From: Mesorhizobium sp. Pch-S
GTDB taxonomy: Bacteria; Pseudomonadota; Alphaproteobacteria; Rhizobiales; Rhizobiaceae
Direction: 5' to 3'
Assembly: GCF_004136315.1 (NCBI RefSeq)
Contig: NZ_CP029562.1
Span: forward strand, 4,983,501 to 5,047,500
Length of the DNA: 64,000 bases
In this document: piece after piece, positions 1 through 9,200 of the stretch
Numbering within the stretch: position 1 is the stretch's first letter
Layout of the letters: the number at the start of each line of letters is the position of its first letter
Made by a program: the position numbers and the translations under genes
The notes under the pieces: model-generated
Seen by the model: only the letters and a program-made list of their open reading frames with translations
Told to the model about the DNA's origin: nothing
Databases searched by the model: none

Positions 1-2001
1 AAAGAACGTGGTCTCCAGCCGGTCCGTCGACCAGCGCGCGCTGTAGATGGCGACGTTGGGCGAGACGGTGAAATTCTCGTACGGTACCCAGTCGGCATAG
101 AGATAGGCGCTGTGCTCCGGCGTGCCGATGGGCTTTAGGCCCGGCCTGATCGGGTCGGAGATGTTGCGCTTGAGGTAGGTGTAGCTCGCGCCCACGGTCA
201 GGTTGGAAAGCACATCCCATTCGCCGTAGACTTCGGCGCCGTAGTAACGGCCGTCGCCGATGTTCTGGCTCTGGACCTTTCCGCCACCAACGCTCACCGA
301 CTGGATCACGTCGGAGACGTCGCTGTAGAACACCGAGCCACCGATCTTCAGCATTTCGGTCGGTTTGCCGGCCCAGCCGAGCTCGTAGTTCACGGCGCGC
401 TCGGGGCTGAGATCCGGGTTCGGCAGCGCGTCGCCGAAGCGGGTGCTGAACCGGTCGAACAGCGTCGGGAAACGTGTGCGCGAGGAAATGCTGGCGTGGA
501 ATTCCGACGCGTCGCTGTAGCGATAGATCGCCGCTCCCTGCCAGTTGAACGCCGAGCTGCCGCCATGCGGGTATTCGGACATCTTCTTGCTGGCCGAGTC
601 GTATTTCTGGGCCTTGACCAGCTTGTTCCTGTCGTAGCTGATGCCGCCGACGAAATCCAAGCTCTCGGTTGCGTGGAAGGTATCTTCGACCGCCACCGAC
701 CAGGTGTCCTCCAGCTTCGTCTGCTTCGGGTCGACGAAAGCGGAAGCGCCCGGTTGGTTGTGATCCCAGTTGGTATGGTCGTCTCGGCGGTAGTGAACTG
801 CGCCTTTCAGCGTGTTCATCGGGATGAGTTCGGTTCCGGCCTCGACGCTGACGCCATAGGCGCTGTCGTCATAGTAGCTGTTGAAGGCGCGCGCCTGCTT
901 CTGGCTGGTGAAGGTCGAGTCGTCATAGGCCGAAAGCAGGTTGTAGAAGGTGTTGTAGTAGGCCTTGGTCTTCACATAGGACTCATCACCGAGTTGCGTG
1001 TGCGAATAGAAGGCCAGCGAGTCGATGTCCCAGCGCGGCCATTCCCAGTCGCGCTGGTAGGCGGCGCCCGCCGGCAGTGGCGTGCGCGTGATGCCACGCA
1101 CCGGTTCGTAGATGCTGTAGGGGGCTGCCTTCTCACCCTGCTGCTTGGTGTAGCTGATGACGTATTCGTCGGTCTCGTTCGGCGTGTAGCCGAGCTTGAA
1201 GTTGGCGCGCCAGTCACGAACTTTGGAGAAGTTCCGGCGACCGCCATCCTCGACCGGCCCACCAATGCCGACCGGAACCGGATTGAAGCCCTGCGGCAGG
1301 AACCAGCCGTCGCTGTTGCGGAATGAACCGCTGGCCTGCAGGTAGAATTTCTCCTGCTTGGTTCCGACCCAGCCGGACGTCGTGAACGCGGCAAGGTCGC
1401 CGATGTTGCTGATGTCGATGCCGGTGCGCAGTTCGCCTTCGAATTCCTTGGTCGGCTTCCTGGTGACGAGGTTGATGGCGCCGCCCATGCCGCCGGGCCC
1501 GCTCAGCACCGAGACATAGCCCTTCTGCACCTGGATCTCGGACAGGTCCGGCGTCAAGAAGCGTCCGTAGTCGAGACGGTTGTCGGCCGGCAGGTAGACA
1601 CGGATGCCGTCGATATAAAGCGGTACCTGGAAACGGTCGAAGCCCCGGACGTAGATCAGCCTTTCATTGCGGCTGCCGCCCGTGTTGGAGACCTCGACAC
1701 CTGGTGTGGCTGCCAGCGCATCGTCCAGCGTGTTGCGGTTGCTCTTGTGGATGTCCGTTGCCGTCACGACGCTGCGCGACACCGACTGGCCGCCGATGTC
1801 GGAGGAGGCGCCGGCGGCGGCGCCATAGACGACGATCTCGCCCAGCTCGAAGACCGGCGATGTTGCCATGCGGGCAGGGGGAGCCGGTGCATCGTCTTTT
1901 TTCTGTTCGACGGCTCCGCCTTGTTGCTGCGCATAGGCAACAGGCAGTGCGGCAGTGGTTGTCAAAAGGACGAGCAAAGTCGTCGACGAAAGTCGCTTCA
2001 T
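1..2001 (-). CDS. TonB-dependent outer-membrane receptor (C-terminus cut by window start)
   Basis: Partial gene: 667 codons are visible, reading without a stop to base 1, so the last barrel strands are missing. It should be an outer-membrane gated channel importing a metal chelate or cofactor with TonB energy. The start at 2001 gives a signal peptide ending near ALPVAYAQ (about residues 16-25). A TonB-box-like EIVVYG follows at about residue 55, then a plug domain (TLDDALAATPGVEV, YVRGFD, GGAINLVTRKP) and aromatic-rich barrel strands. The plug has VLSGPGGMGGAINLV in place of the usual VLRGPAS version. It is divergent from the binding protein at 2234, 232 bp away, so receptor and ABC importer probably share a substrate. 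The substrate is not readable from sequence. Confidence 0.9.
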   Translation of the reverse strand, partial: MKRLSSTTLLVLLTTTAALPVAYAQQQGGAVEQKKDDAPAPPARMATSPVFELGEIVVYGAAAGASSDIGGQSVSRSVVTATDIHKSNRNTLDDALAATPGVEVSNTGGSRNERLIYVRGFDRFQVPLYIDGIRVYLPADNRLDYGRFLTPDLSEIQVQKGYVSVLSGPGGMGGAINLVTRKPTKEFEGELRTGIDISNIGDLAAFTTSGWVGTKQEKFYLQASGSFRNSDGWFLPQGFNPVPVGIGGPVEDGGRRNFSKVRDWRANFKLGYTPNETDEYVISYTKQQGEKAAPYSIYEPVRGITRTPLPAGAAYQRDWEWPRWDIDSLAFYSHTQLGDESYVKTKAYYNTFYNLLSAYDDSTFTSQKQARAFNSYYDDSAYGVSVEAGTELIPMNTLKGAVHYRRDDHTNWDHNQPGASAFVDPKQTKLEDTWSVAVEDTFHATESLDFVGGISYDRNKLVKAQKYDSASKKMSEYPHGGSSAFNWQGAAIYRYSDASEFHASISSRTRFPTLFDRFSTRFGDALPNPDLSPERAVNYELGWAGKPTEMLKIGGSVFYSDVSDVIQSVSVGGGKVQSQNIGDGRYYGAEVYGEWDVLSNLTVGASYTYLKRNISDPIRPGLKPIGTPEHSAYLYADWVPYENFTVSPNVAIYSARWSTDRLETTFF

Positions 2002-2067
2002 GAAAATCCCCCTCAAGGCCCCGACCGGACGGGCCTGCCGCCAACGTGACGACAGGTCGTCCTCTCA

Positions 2068-2094
2068 ATTTGTAGGCGTAATATACGGACAAAT
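2068..2094. promoter_or_regulatory. Nested palindrome in the receptor/importer divergent region
   Basis: The 232-bp gap between the receptor (minus) and the ABC operon (plus) holds a near-symmetric 27-bp site. The outer arms are ATTTGT (2068-2073) and ACAAAT (2089-2094). The inner arms are CGTA (2077-2080) and TACG (2084-2087) around ATA. It lies 67-93 bp upstream of the receptor start and could be an operator for metal- or substrate-responsive control. It does not match the TGA-N9-TCA sites near the second iron cluster. The rest of the gap shows no other clear structure. Confidence 0.4.
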
Positions 2095-2233
2095 ACAAAG
2101 AACGCGCATCCCGTCAAGGCAACGCTCTGCGTTAAAGAGTTTATTGCGATAGGCCAGCAATCCTCTTCCTTGACCGATATGTCAGAACAGAAATAACTAT
2201 CGTGCTGATTTCGAAGCGTGCGAGGGAACACGA

Positions 2234-3289
2234 ATGGATCGACGGGGATTTCTGGCGCGGCTCTCGCAGGTGCTACTGCTGCTATGCTTCGGCATGGCCG
2301 CTTCCGCCCAGGCCGCGGGCCGCACGATCGTCGATTCCGCGGGGCGTTCCGTCACATTGCCTGACCATGTCGAGCGCGTGCTGGCGGCAGGCCCGCCGGC
2401 CTCCGTGTTGTTGTATGTGCTGGCTCCCGACAAGATGGTCGGCTGGGTGCGCGAGCCGAGCGCGGTGGAAAAGGAATTCCTGGCGTCGCCCTACAGGGAT
2501 CTGCCCGCCCATGGCCGGCTGACCGGCAAGGGCAATACGGCCAATCTGGAACTTGTGCTGTCGCTGAAACCGGACATCATCATCGATGTGGGCACGGTCG
2601 ACGCGACATACGCGTCGCTGGCTGACCGGGTGCAGGAGCAGACCGGGATTCCCTACGTCCTGATCGACGGCTCGTTCGCCAAGTCGCCGGAAACGCTGCG
2701 CAAGACAGCCGAGCTGCTGGGCGTATCGCAGCGCGGTGAGGAACTCGCTGCCTACGCCGAAACCACGCTGAAGGACCTCGATGCGCTGCTGGCGACCATC
2801 CCGGCGAACGAGCGTCCGAAAGTCTATTACGGGCGCGGCCCGAAAGGCCTGGAGACCGGACTGGCCGGGTCGATCACCACCGAGATCCTCGGCGCGGTCG
2901 GCGCCCGGAATGTCGCCGACGCGGCCGGCAAGGGCAGCCTGGCCAATGTATCCCTGGAACAGGTCCTTGCCTGGAACCCCGATGTGATCCTGACACTCGA
3001 CGCGAACGCCCGGGCGGCCGTTGTGAAGGATCCGTCCTGGGCAGGCATAGGAGCGGTCCAGAAGGGGCGTGTCTACCACACGCCGACGGTTCCGTTCGGC
3101 TGGTTCGATTCACCGCCCGGCATCAACCGGCTTGTCGGCGTGCCGTGGCTGGTCTCGGTTCTTTATCCCGGCAAATCGTCGGGCGATATGGCGGCAACCG
3201 TGCGTTCCTTCTACAAATCGTTCTACCATGTCGAGCTGACCGACCAGCAGCTGGATGCCTTGCTCGCGGATGCCCGACCAAAACCATAA
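2234..3289 (+). CDS. ABC transporter periplasmic binding protein, iron-siderophore/B12/metal-chelate class
   Basis: A 351-aa binding protein of the TroA/FecB/BtuF fold, which captures a metal chelate in the periplasm and passes it to the permease encoded next. It begins MDRRGFLARL, a twin-arginine-like signal, with a hydrophobic core to about residue 28 ending AQAAG. The mature protein starts RTIVDSAGRSVTLP, typical of the family, and has LKPDIIIDVGT and WNPDVILTLDAN in the two lobes. Near the C-terminus is VPFGWFDSPPGINRLVG, a motif I associate with a subgroup that includes molybdate/tungstate and some iron or corrinoid binders, so the ligand is open. The stop at 3289 is one base before the permease ATG. 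Confidence 0.9.
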   Translation: MDRRGFLARLSQVLLLLCFGMAASAQAAGRTIVDSAGRSVTLPDHVERVLAAGPPASVLLYVLAPDKMVGWVREPSAVEKEFLASPYRDLPAHGRLTGKGNTANLELVLSLKPDIIIDVGTVDATYASLADRVQEQTGIPYVLIDGSFAKSPETLRKTAELLGVSQRGEELAAYAETTLKDLDALLATIPANERPKVYYGRGPKGLETGLAGSITTEILGAVGARNVADAAGKGSLANVSLEQVLAWNPDVILTLDANARAAVVKDPSWAGIGAVQKGRVYHTPTVPFGWFDSPPGINRLVGVPWLVSVLYPGKSSGDMAATVRSFYKSFYHVELTDQQLDALLADARPKP

Positions 3290-3290
3290 G

Positions 3291-4334
3291 ATGACGCAGT
3301 CTCCAGCAGCCGCCGTCAGGGCGGCCGGCAAGGGTACGGCCGGCTGGATCGCCGCATGTCTGGCGCTGTTCCTGGTGGTGGTGGCAGCGCTTTCCTTCGG
3401 CCAATACGGCGTCAGCCTGCCTGAGGCTTTCCGGGTCGTCGCGGCAAGGCTGGCAGGTACAGAAAGCGGCCTGCCGACGATCGTCGATACGGTGGTGTGG
3501 AACGTGCGTCTGCCGCGTGTCCTGTGCGGACTTCTGGTCGGGGCCGCGCTCGCCGTCAGCGGGGCGGTGTATCAGGGGCTGTTCCGCAATCCGCTGGTCT
3601 CCCCCGACATTCTGGGCGTCTCTGCTGGCTCCAGCCTCGGCGCCATCTGCGGCATCTTCTTTTCGCTGCCGGTGCTTGCCGTGCAGGGCCTGTCGTTCGC
3701 CGGCGGGCTGGCCGCGGTAGGGCTTGTCTATGGCATCGGCAGCGCGGCACGCGGGCGCGACCCGATGCTGATGCTGGTGCTGGCCGGCATTGCGATCGGG
3801 GCCCTGATGGGTGCCTGCATCTCGCTGCTCAAGGTGCTGGCCGATCCTTACAACCAGTTGCCCGCCATCACCTTCTGGCTGCTCGGCAGTCTCGCCAGCG
3901 TCACCCGCGGCGACCTCATCTCGATCCTGCCGGTGATGGTGATCGGCCTCATCCCGATGGTGCTGCTGCGCTGGCGCATGAACCTGATGACGCTCGACGA
4001 TGAAGAGGCGCGGGCGCTCGGCGTCGAAACGGGAAGGATCCGGCTGGTCCTGATCGTGGCCGCCACGCTGATGACGTCGGCTGCCGTCTCCGTCTCCGGC
4101 ATCGTCGGCTGGATCGGATTGCTGGTGCCGCATCTGGCACGTGCCCTTGTCGGTCCCGATTTCACACGGCTGCTGCCGGCCAGCCTGCTGCTGGGGGCAG
4201 GTTACCTGGTGCTCATGGACACGCTGGCCCGCAATGCGGCCAGCATCGAAATCCCACTTGGTATCCTGACCGCGGCCGTCGGCGCACCGTTCTTCCTGTG
4301 GCTGCTGGTGAAGTCGGCAAGGGGCTGGGCCTGA
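3291..4334 (+). CDS. FecCD-family ABC transporter permease
   Basis: Inner-membrane permease of the BtuC/FecCD type, about 347 aa with roughly ten hydrophobic segments. The ATG at 3291 is preferred because it follows the binding-protein stop by one base; an in-frame ATG at 3255 would overlap that gene. Family signatures are RLPRVLCGLLVGAALAVSG, QGLFRNPLVSPDILGVSAG and GIVGWIGLLVPHLARALVG, followed by the C-terminal FFLWLLVK. It should form a homodimer with the ATPase and binding protein as a type II importer. It is translationally coupled to the ATPase, with TGA and ATG overlapping at 4332-4336. Confidence 0.93.
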   Translation: MTQSPAAAVRAAGKGTAGWIAACLALFLVVVAALSFGQYGVSLPEAFRVVAARLAGTESGLPTIVDTVVWNVRLPRVLCGLLVGAALAVSGAVYQGLFRNPLVSPDILGVSAGSSLGAICGIFFSLPVLAVQGLSFAGGLAAVGLVYGIGSAARGRDPMLMLVLAGIAIGALMGACISLLKVLADPYNQLPAITFWLLGSLASVTRGDLISILPVMVIGLIPMVLLRWRMNLMTLDDEEARALGVETGRIRLVLIVAATLMTSAAVSVSGIVGWIGLLVPHLARALVGPDFTRLLPASLLLGAGYLVLMDTLARNAASIEIPLGILTAAVGAPFFLWLLVKSARGWA

Positions 4335-5137
4335 TGCTGAGCGCCGTCGATCTCGCCTTCGGCTATCCGGGAAAACGTGTCGGCAACGGCGCCACCTTTT
4401 CGGTTTCGGCCGGCGAAGTGTTCTGCCTGCTCGGGCCGAATGGCTGCGGCAAGACAACCCTCTTCAAGACCTTGCTTGGTCTGCTGCCGGCACTCGGCGG
4501 ACGGCTGGAGCTGGACGGCATCGCTGTTTCCAGCTTGTCGCGCGGCCACTTCGCGCAGCGTGTCGCCTATGTGCCACAAGCCACGGCTGCCCATTTCCCC
4601 TTCACCGTCTTCGACGTTGCCTTGATGGGGCGCGCCAGCAGGATCGGCACTTTCGACCGGCCGTCGGCCGGCGACAGGGCGATCGTGCACGAGACGCTCT
4701 CCCAGCTCGGCATCGCGCATCTGAGCGACCATCCCTATACCGCGATCAGTGGCGGTGAGCGCCAGATGACGCTGGTCGCGCGGGCGCTGGCGCAGCGCCC
4801 CGCCATGATCGTCATGGACGAGCCGACGGCCAGCCTCGATTTCGGCAACCAGGCGCGCATCCTGAACCAGATTCTGGCCCTTGCGGGCGAGGGCATCGCC
4901 GTCGTGCTCTCGACGCACGAGCCCGGCCACGCCTTCGCCTGTGCGGGCACCGTCGCCCTAATGAGTGCCGGAACGATTGTCGCCTCCGGAACGCCGGATG
5001 CGGTTCTGACGCCCATGGCGCTCAGCAGCCTCTACGGGGTGGATGTCGCTGTGGCGCGCCTTGCCGGGATCGAGCAGCAGGTTTGCGTGCCTGTCCTGAA
5101 GCGCGGGGCGGAGGCCTCACAGATTGCCCGAGGATAG
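4334..5137 (+). CDS. ABC transporter ATP-binding protein, FecE/BtuD type
   Basis: A 267-aa cytoplasmic ATPase powering the permease encoded just upstream. The start at 4334 overlaps the permease stop in an ATGA arrangement. Walker A is LLGPNGCGKTT at about residue 35, the Q-loop VAYVPQ, the ABC signature ISGGERQ at about residue 138, Walker B MIVMDEPTAS, and the H-loop is in STHEPGH. The C-terminus carries the usual short family extension. Together with the genes at 2234 and 3291 this makes a complete SBP-permease-ATPase importer. Confidence 0.93.
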   Translation: MLSAVDLAFGYPGKRVGNGATFSVSAGEVFCLLGPNGCGKTTLFKTLLGLLPALGGRLELDGIAVSSLSRGHFAQRVAYVPQATAAHFPFTVFDVALMGRASRIGTFDRPSAGDRAIVHETLSQLGIAHLSDHPYTAISGGERQMTLVARALAQRPAMIVMDEPTASLDFGNQARILNQILALAGEGIAVVLSTHEPGHAFACAGTVALMSAGTIVASGTPDAVLTPMALSSLYGVDVAVARLAGIEQQVCVPVLKRGAEASQIARG

Positions 5138-5294
5138 GGTCAAGCCGCCTGGCGGTCTGCCACCGGCAGTCGATTGAGTGCGCCGGTCGGCTGCACGAAT
5201 GCTTCGGGCGCAAACTACAGCCGGACATTGCATTGCCACCTTTTTGTCGGCACCGCACTGCATAAAACTGGCCACTCGCTGGTCGCGCCTGATA

Positions 5295-5320
5295 TTCAGC
5301 GGTCGATAAACGCCGCTGAA
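5295..5320 (+). promoter_or_regulatory. Inverted repeat just upstream of the 5331 gene
   Basis: Perfect 8-bp arms TTCAGCGG (5295-5302) and CCGCTGAA (5313-5320) with a 10-nt spacer end ten bases before the ATG at 5331. As RNA this hairpin would sit over the ribosome-binding region; as DNA it could be an operator. The rest of the 193-bp gap after the ATPase gene shows no other clear signal. Confidence 0.35.
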
Positions 5321-5330
5321 GATCGAAATC

Positions 5331-6206
5331 ATGCAGCTGTTCTTCCCATTCGACGACTCCGTCCCGGAGGCCGGGGCCTGCCTTGATCAGGTCTATGCGG
5401 CGTTTGCCTCTTATCGGGCGCCACGCGGTTTCTGCCGGCAGTGCTTCACGCCTGAACAGGAGGAACAGATCTGCGGCTCGCGCGCCGTGCGCACCGCGGA
5501 CTATGCCCGTTTTTCACCGATCTATTTCGAGCATCCCAACTGCTCGGGCGGCATTGCGACGTTCCGGCACTGGCTGCCGCGGGCGCTCGAATGCGCGGCG
5601 TTCGACACGCGACCCGACCCGATGCTGCCCGGCCAGATCGCCAGGCTCGGCCTGCTGTCCTGGCCGCAGGCCGAACAGGACGCCCTGCGCGATGTCTTCA
5701 CGCGGGCGGCGCTGAACTGGTTCGCGACAGGTGATCCGGCGCCGCTGGGACGACAGTGGCCGGATGACGTGAACAACACGCGGCTGCACGATGTCTGGAC
5801 AGCAGAAATCCTGCTCTCGGCCTTGACCTATCTGCGCGTCGATCCGGTCTCGCTGGCAAGCCATATGCTGGCAACGGACACGGCCTGGGCTTGCCTTGGC
5901 ATTGCGGCGGCGGTCGGCCGTCCATGCATCCTCGATGATATCGGCTACCTCGTACTGGAGAACCCCGGTGACGAAGCCGCGATGCGGTCAGCTTTCACGG
6001 CACTCGACCGTCGCGCCCGCGCCGGTTTTCACAGCGTCCTCACCTATGGGATGCTGATGAACCGCTGGGAGACATTGTCGACCCGCGGCGATGGCAAACG
6101 CGCCGTTTGTCTGCTCGGGGCGATGGATCATGCCGATCCGCCGCGGGTCACCGAAATCGAGCAGGCTGACGACGACAGGCTCGTCGCAGCGATCGTTGGC
6201 TCCTGA
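5331..6206 (+). CDS. Unrecognised 291-aa protein downstream of the metal importer
   Basis: I do not recognise this family. It is probably soluble: no signal peptide, no membrane segment, and a mixed alpha/beta look. Near the N-terminus is a cysteine pair in FCRQCFTPEQE, with further cysteines in QICGS and HPNCSGG, which could bind metal or form disulfides. The middle region is acidic and helical (WPQAEQDALRDVFTRAALNW). It follows the ABC ATPase on the same strand after 193 bp, so a link to metal-chelate handling is a contextual guess. The ATG at 5331 lacks a strong Shine-Dalgarno sequence and sits behind a hairpin. Codon use looks normal for the window, so I believe it is a real gene. Confidence 0.7.
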   Translation: MQLFFPFDDSVPEAGACLDQVYAAFASYRAPRGFCRQCFTPEQEEQICGSRAVRTADYARFSPIYFEHPNCSGGIATFRHWLPRALECAAFDTRPDPMLPGQIARLGLLSWPQAEQDALRDVFTRAALNWFATGDPAPLGRQWPDDVNNTRLHDVWTAEILLSALTYLRVDPVSLASHMLATDTAWACLGIAAAVGRPCILDDIGYLVLENPGDEAAMRSAFTALDRRARAGFHSVLTYGMLMNRWETLSTRGDGKRAVCLLGAMDHADPPRVTEIEQADDDRLVAAIVGS

Positions 6207-6237
6207 AAGCAGGCGTCCTGAATGCCGCAGGCAGGTT

Positions 6238-6268
6238 GGCTCAGAACCGGATGGGCCGGCCCTGAGCC
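6238..6268. terminator. Hairpin between convergent genes
   Basis: Arms GGCTCAG (6238-6244) and CTGAGCC (6262-6268), with further CCGG pairing inside, lie between the convergent stops at 6206 and 6277. It could terminate either transcript. There is no long T tract. Confidence 0.4.
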
Positions 6269-6276
6269 TTCCTGGT

Positions 6277-9200
6277 TCAGAACTTCACGCTGAGCCTTGC
6301 GTCGACGCCATTGGTCGACGACCCGGAGCCGAACTCGCCATTGTAGGAGATGCCGATGGTGGCGTTGTCGGTCACCTTCATGTCGAGGCCGGTCTGCAGC
6401 ACGAAGGTGTTCCTGGCGATCGGCACACCGGTCACCGTGAACAGGCTGGAACCGGCAAAGCCGACCTTCGAGAACGGCGTGGTATCACCGAAGGCATGCT
6501 TCCAGCCGACCGTGCCGTTAGCCGATGCCGCGACCGAGCCGAGCATGAAGTCGGTCGAGGCACGCAGGCCGAGCGTGGAGAAGGTGGTGTTGGTGGTCTG
6601 CGCCTCGGCGCTGAGGGCCGCCGCACCACCCTTTTCGGTGAAGCCGTCGGTGTGCAGGCTGACATGGGCGAGGTTGACGAACGGCTCGAAGGCAGCACCG
6701 GCCGCATCGAGGCGATAGCCCAGTTCACCGAAGGCCTGGAAGGCACCGGCATCATAGTCGGCCGACAGCCCGTCGTTGAAGCCGCGGAAGGAGACGGTGC
6801 GACCGGTCTCGATGTTGCTCCAGGTGTAGGACAGCCCGGTGCGCAGGGCCAGCGCACCCCAGCGCGTGCCGCCATAGAGGCCAAGGTGATAGTTGTCGCT
6901 GTCGCCGGACGACGAGCGGTCCTTGGCATCGAAGGAGGTGCGGCTGTAGCCGGCGAGCACACCGACGCGCCAGGCTTCTGCAAGCTCGGTGTCGATGCCG
7001 GTGATGAAGCCGCCGGTCGACTGCTTCATGCGGGACGCATTGCCGTCGCCGTCGATGCTGCTCCAGGCACCGAAGACCTGGCCCCAGGCCGCGGTCTTGG
7101 CGGTGGTCGCAGCTTCGATGTCCTTGCCGTCGGGACCATAGGCCATGACCGGCAGCGAGGCTGCGGCGACATCGCCGAAGGCGGCACGGACGCGGTCATT
7201 GGCTGCATTGCGCACATATTGCGAGGAGTTGATCAGCGCGGTCGCACCCGATGCATGCACCTCGCCAGACAGCTGCTCGAAGGCCGCACGTGCCTCCTGC
7301 GCGCTGGTCTGCCAGACGACCGCATCATAGACCGGGTTACCGCCTCCGAGTGCCTGGGTGGCGGCGGCCGCAGCCTGCTGGTTGGCCGTCGTGCCGACGG
7401 TCGGAAACGCCACGGCATTGCGGGCAATGTCCAGGTAGACATTCTTCGGATCATAGGCGAGACCGAGGTCGATGAAGGGCATGTCCTGGGTCAGCGCGGC
7501 GAACGAACCGGTGACACCGCCATCCGCGGTCAGGATGGTGTAGCGGCGGCCGGGTTCATAGTTGCCGGACGCCTTGGTCAGGTTGACCGCCGCGCCCGCG
7601 ATGGTGGCGGTACCGCTCGCGACCAACCGATCAGAGGCACCAGAGGGATCGATCTCCAGTTCGTAGACCGAGCCGGCGGCGAGGGTGAGATTGCCGGTCA
7701 CGGAAAGCGTGCCGATCGAGTTGCCCGGTGCCACCGAAGCCCCGTTGGCCACCACGAGACCACCGATGCTGCCCCTGCCGGCGAGCGTGGAGCCGGCGGT
7801 GACGGAAACACTTCCCGCCAGCCGCGCGTCTGCGTGGCCGTCGTCGCCGATGACCATGCCGCCGCCATTGACCTGCGTCAGGCCGGCATAGGTGTTCTGG
7901 CCGTTCAGGACCAGGATGCCCTTACCCGTCTTGACGAGGCCACCGGTACCTTCGATGACCCCGGCGAAAGAGCTGTTGTTGGCCTGATCGACGCTGAGCG
8001 AGGCCTTGCCGAGGTCCAGGATACCGCCGCGGCCGGACAGGGAAGACATCGACAGATCGAAGTCGTTGAGATCCAGCCTGCCCGCATTGACTGCGTAGAC
8101 GGTGCCGCTGACAAAGGCACCGGCGGTTCCCGCCTTGAGGACGCCACCTTCGACAACGGTCCCGCCTGTGTAGCTGTTGGTGCTGGCGAGCACGAGCGTT
8201 CCGGCGCCTCGCTTGGTCAGGCTGCCTTGCCCCGATATTGCCTGGTCGATGGTGAGGGCATTGCCGGCATCGGCAATATCGATCCAGCCATTCTGTTCGA
8301 GTACGAGGGAACGATTGAGCTCGTTCATCGCCTGGCCGGCGATCCGCAGGCCGCCATTGGCCAGCCGAAGCCTGGCCGCCGGGCCGCCGAGGGCGGCATC
8401 CTCATCGACAATGACGGTTCCGCCATCGGTCACCAGCGTTTCGCCGATGAAGGAATGGTCGTCGATGCAGTATTCCTTGATCGCCTGGCCGAAGCGGGCA
8501 TCCTTGCTGCTGCAATCCAGCAGCGTCTTCTTCTCGGCGAGCGTCAGGCCGGTAAGGATCGGATTGCCGTCGGCATCGGCGATCTGGCCGAGATAGATGT
8601 CGTTGCGGTTGTTATTGCGCGTCAGGTAGAATTCCTTATTGCGGCCCTCGAAATTGTAGGCCTCCGAGCCCCAGACAAGCCGGGTCCTGGTTGTGCCGCC
8701 ATCGTCGTAGCTCTGCAGTTGCGGCCCCACCCAGCGCAGTTCCTGTGCGACCGGCTCATGGTCGGAAAACGAATTGCCGTTCGGCAGTTGCGCTTTCTTG
8801 GCCAGATTGCCCGAATATGCGCCGGTGTCGGCGATCTCGGTCCATTTGGCGAAGGGACGCGACATCATCACGTGGTCGATGGTGACGCGATCCCAGCTCA
8901 CCCAGGTGTTGGTCTTGTCCTCGCCGTCGCTTGTCCAGGTCGCGCGCTCGTCTCCGACCCGGCTCGGCTGGAACAGCTCGCGGTTCCGCTCCAGCTGGAA
9001 GAGCTGATATTGTTTCTTCAGCACATTCATCGTCACCGGCAGGTTGGCGGTAACCGGATAGGTTTCGTCGGCGAAGTTCAGCCCTTTCGACGCCATGTCC
9101 TTTGCGACGATTTCTTCCCACTGCCGCCAGGTCATCTGCGAGATGCTGGTGATGCCGGGAAACTCCGACCGGTGGCTGTTGAAGTAGCTGGTGATGACGT

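Noticed and set aside
2002..2233. Cobalamin riboswitch upstream of the first importer
   Set aside because: No B12-box-like sequence was found in the 232-bp gap.
3123..4457. 444-aa minus-strand open frame over the permease
   Set aside because: Very high Arg/Gln content with no family pattern; the plus strand is an intact FecCD permease.
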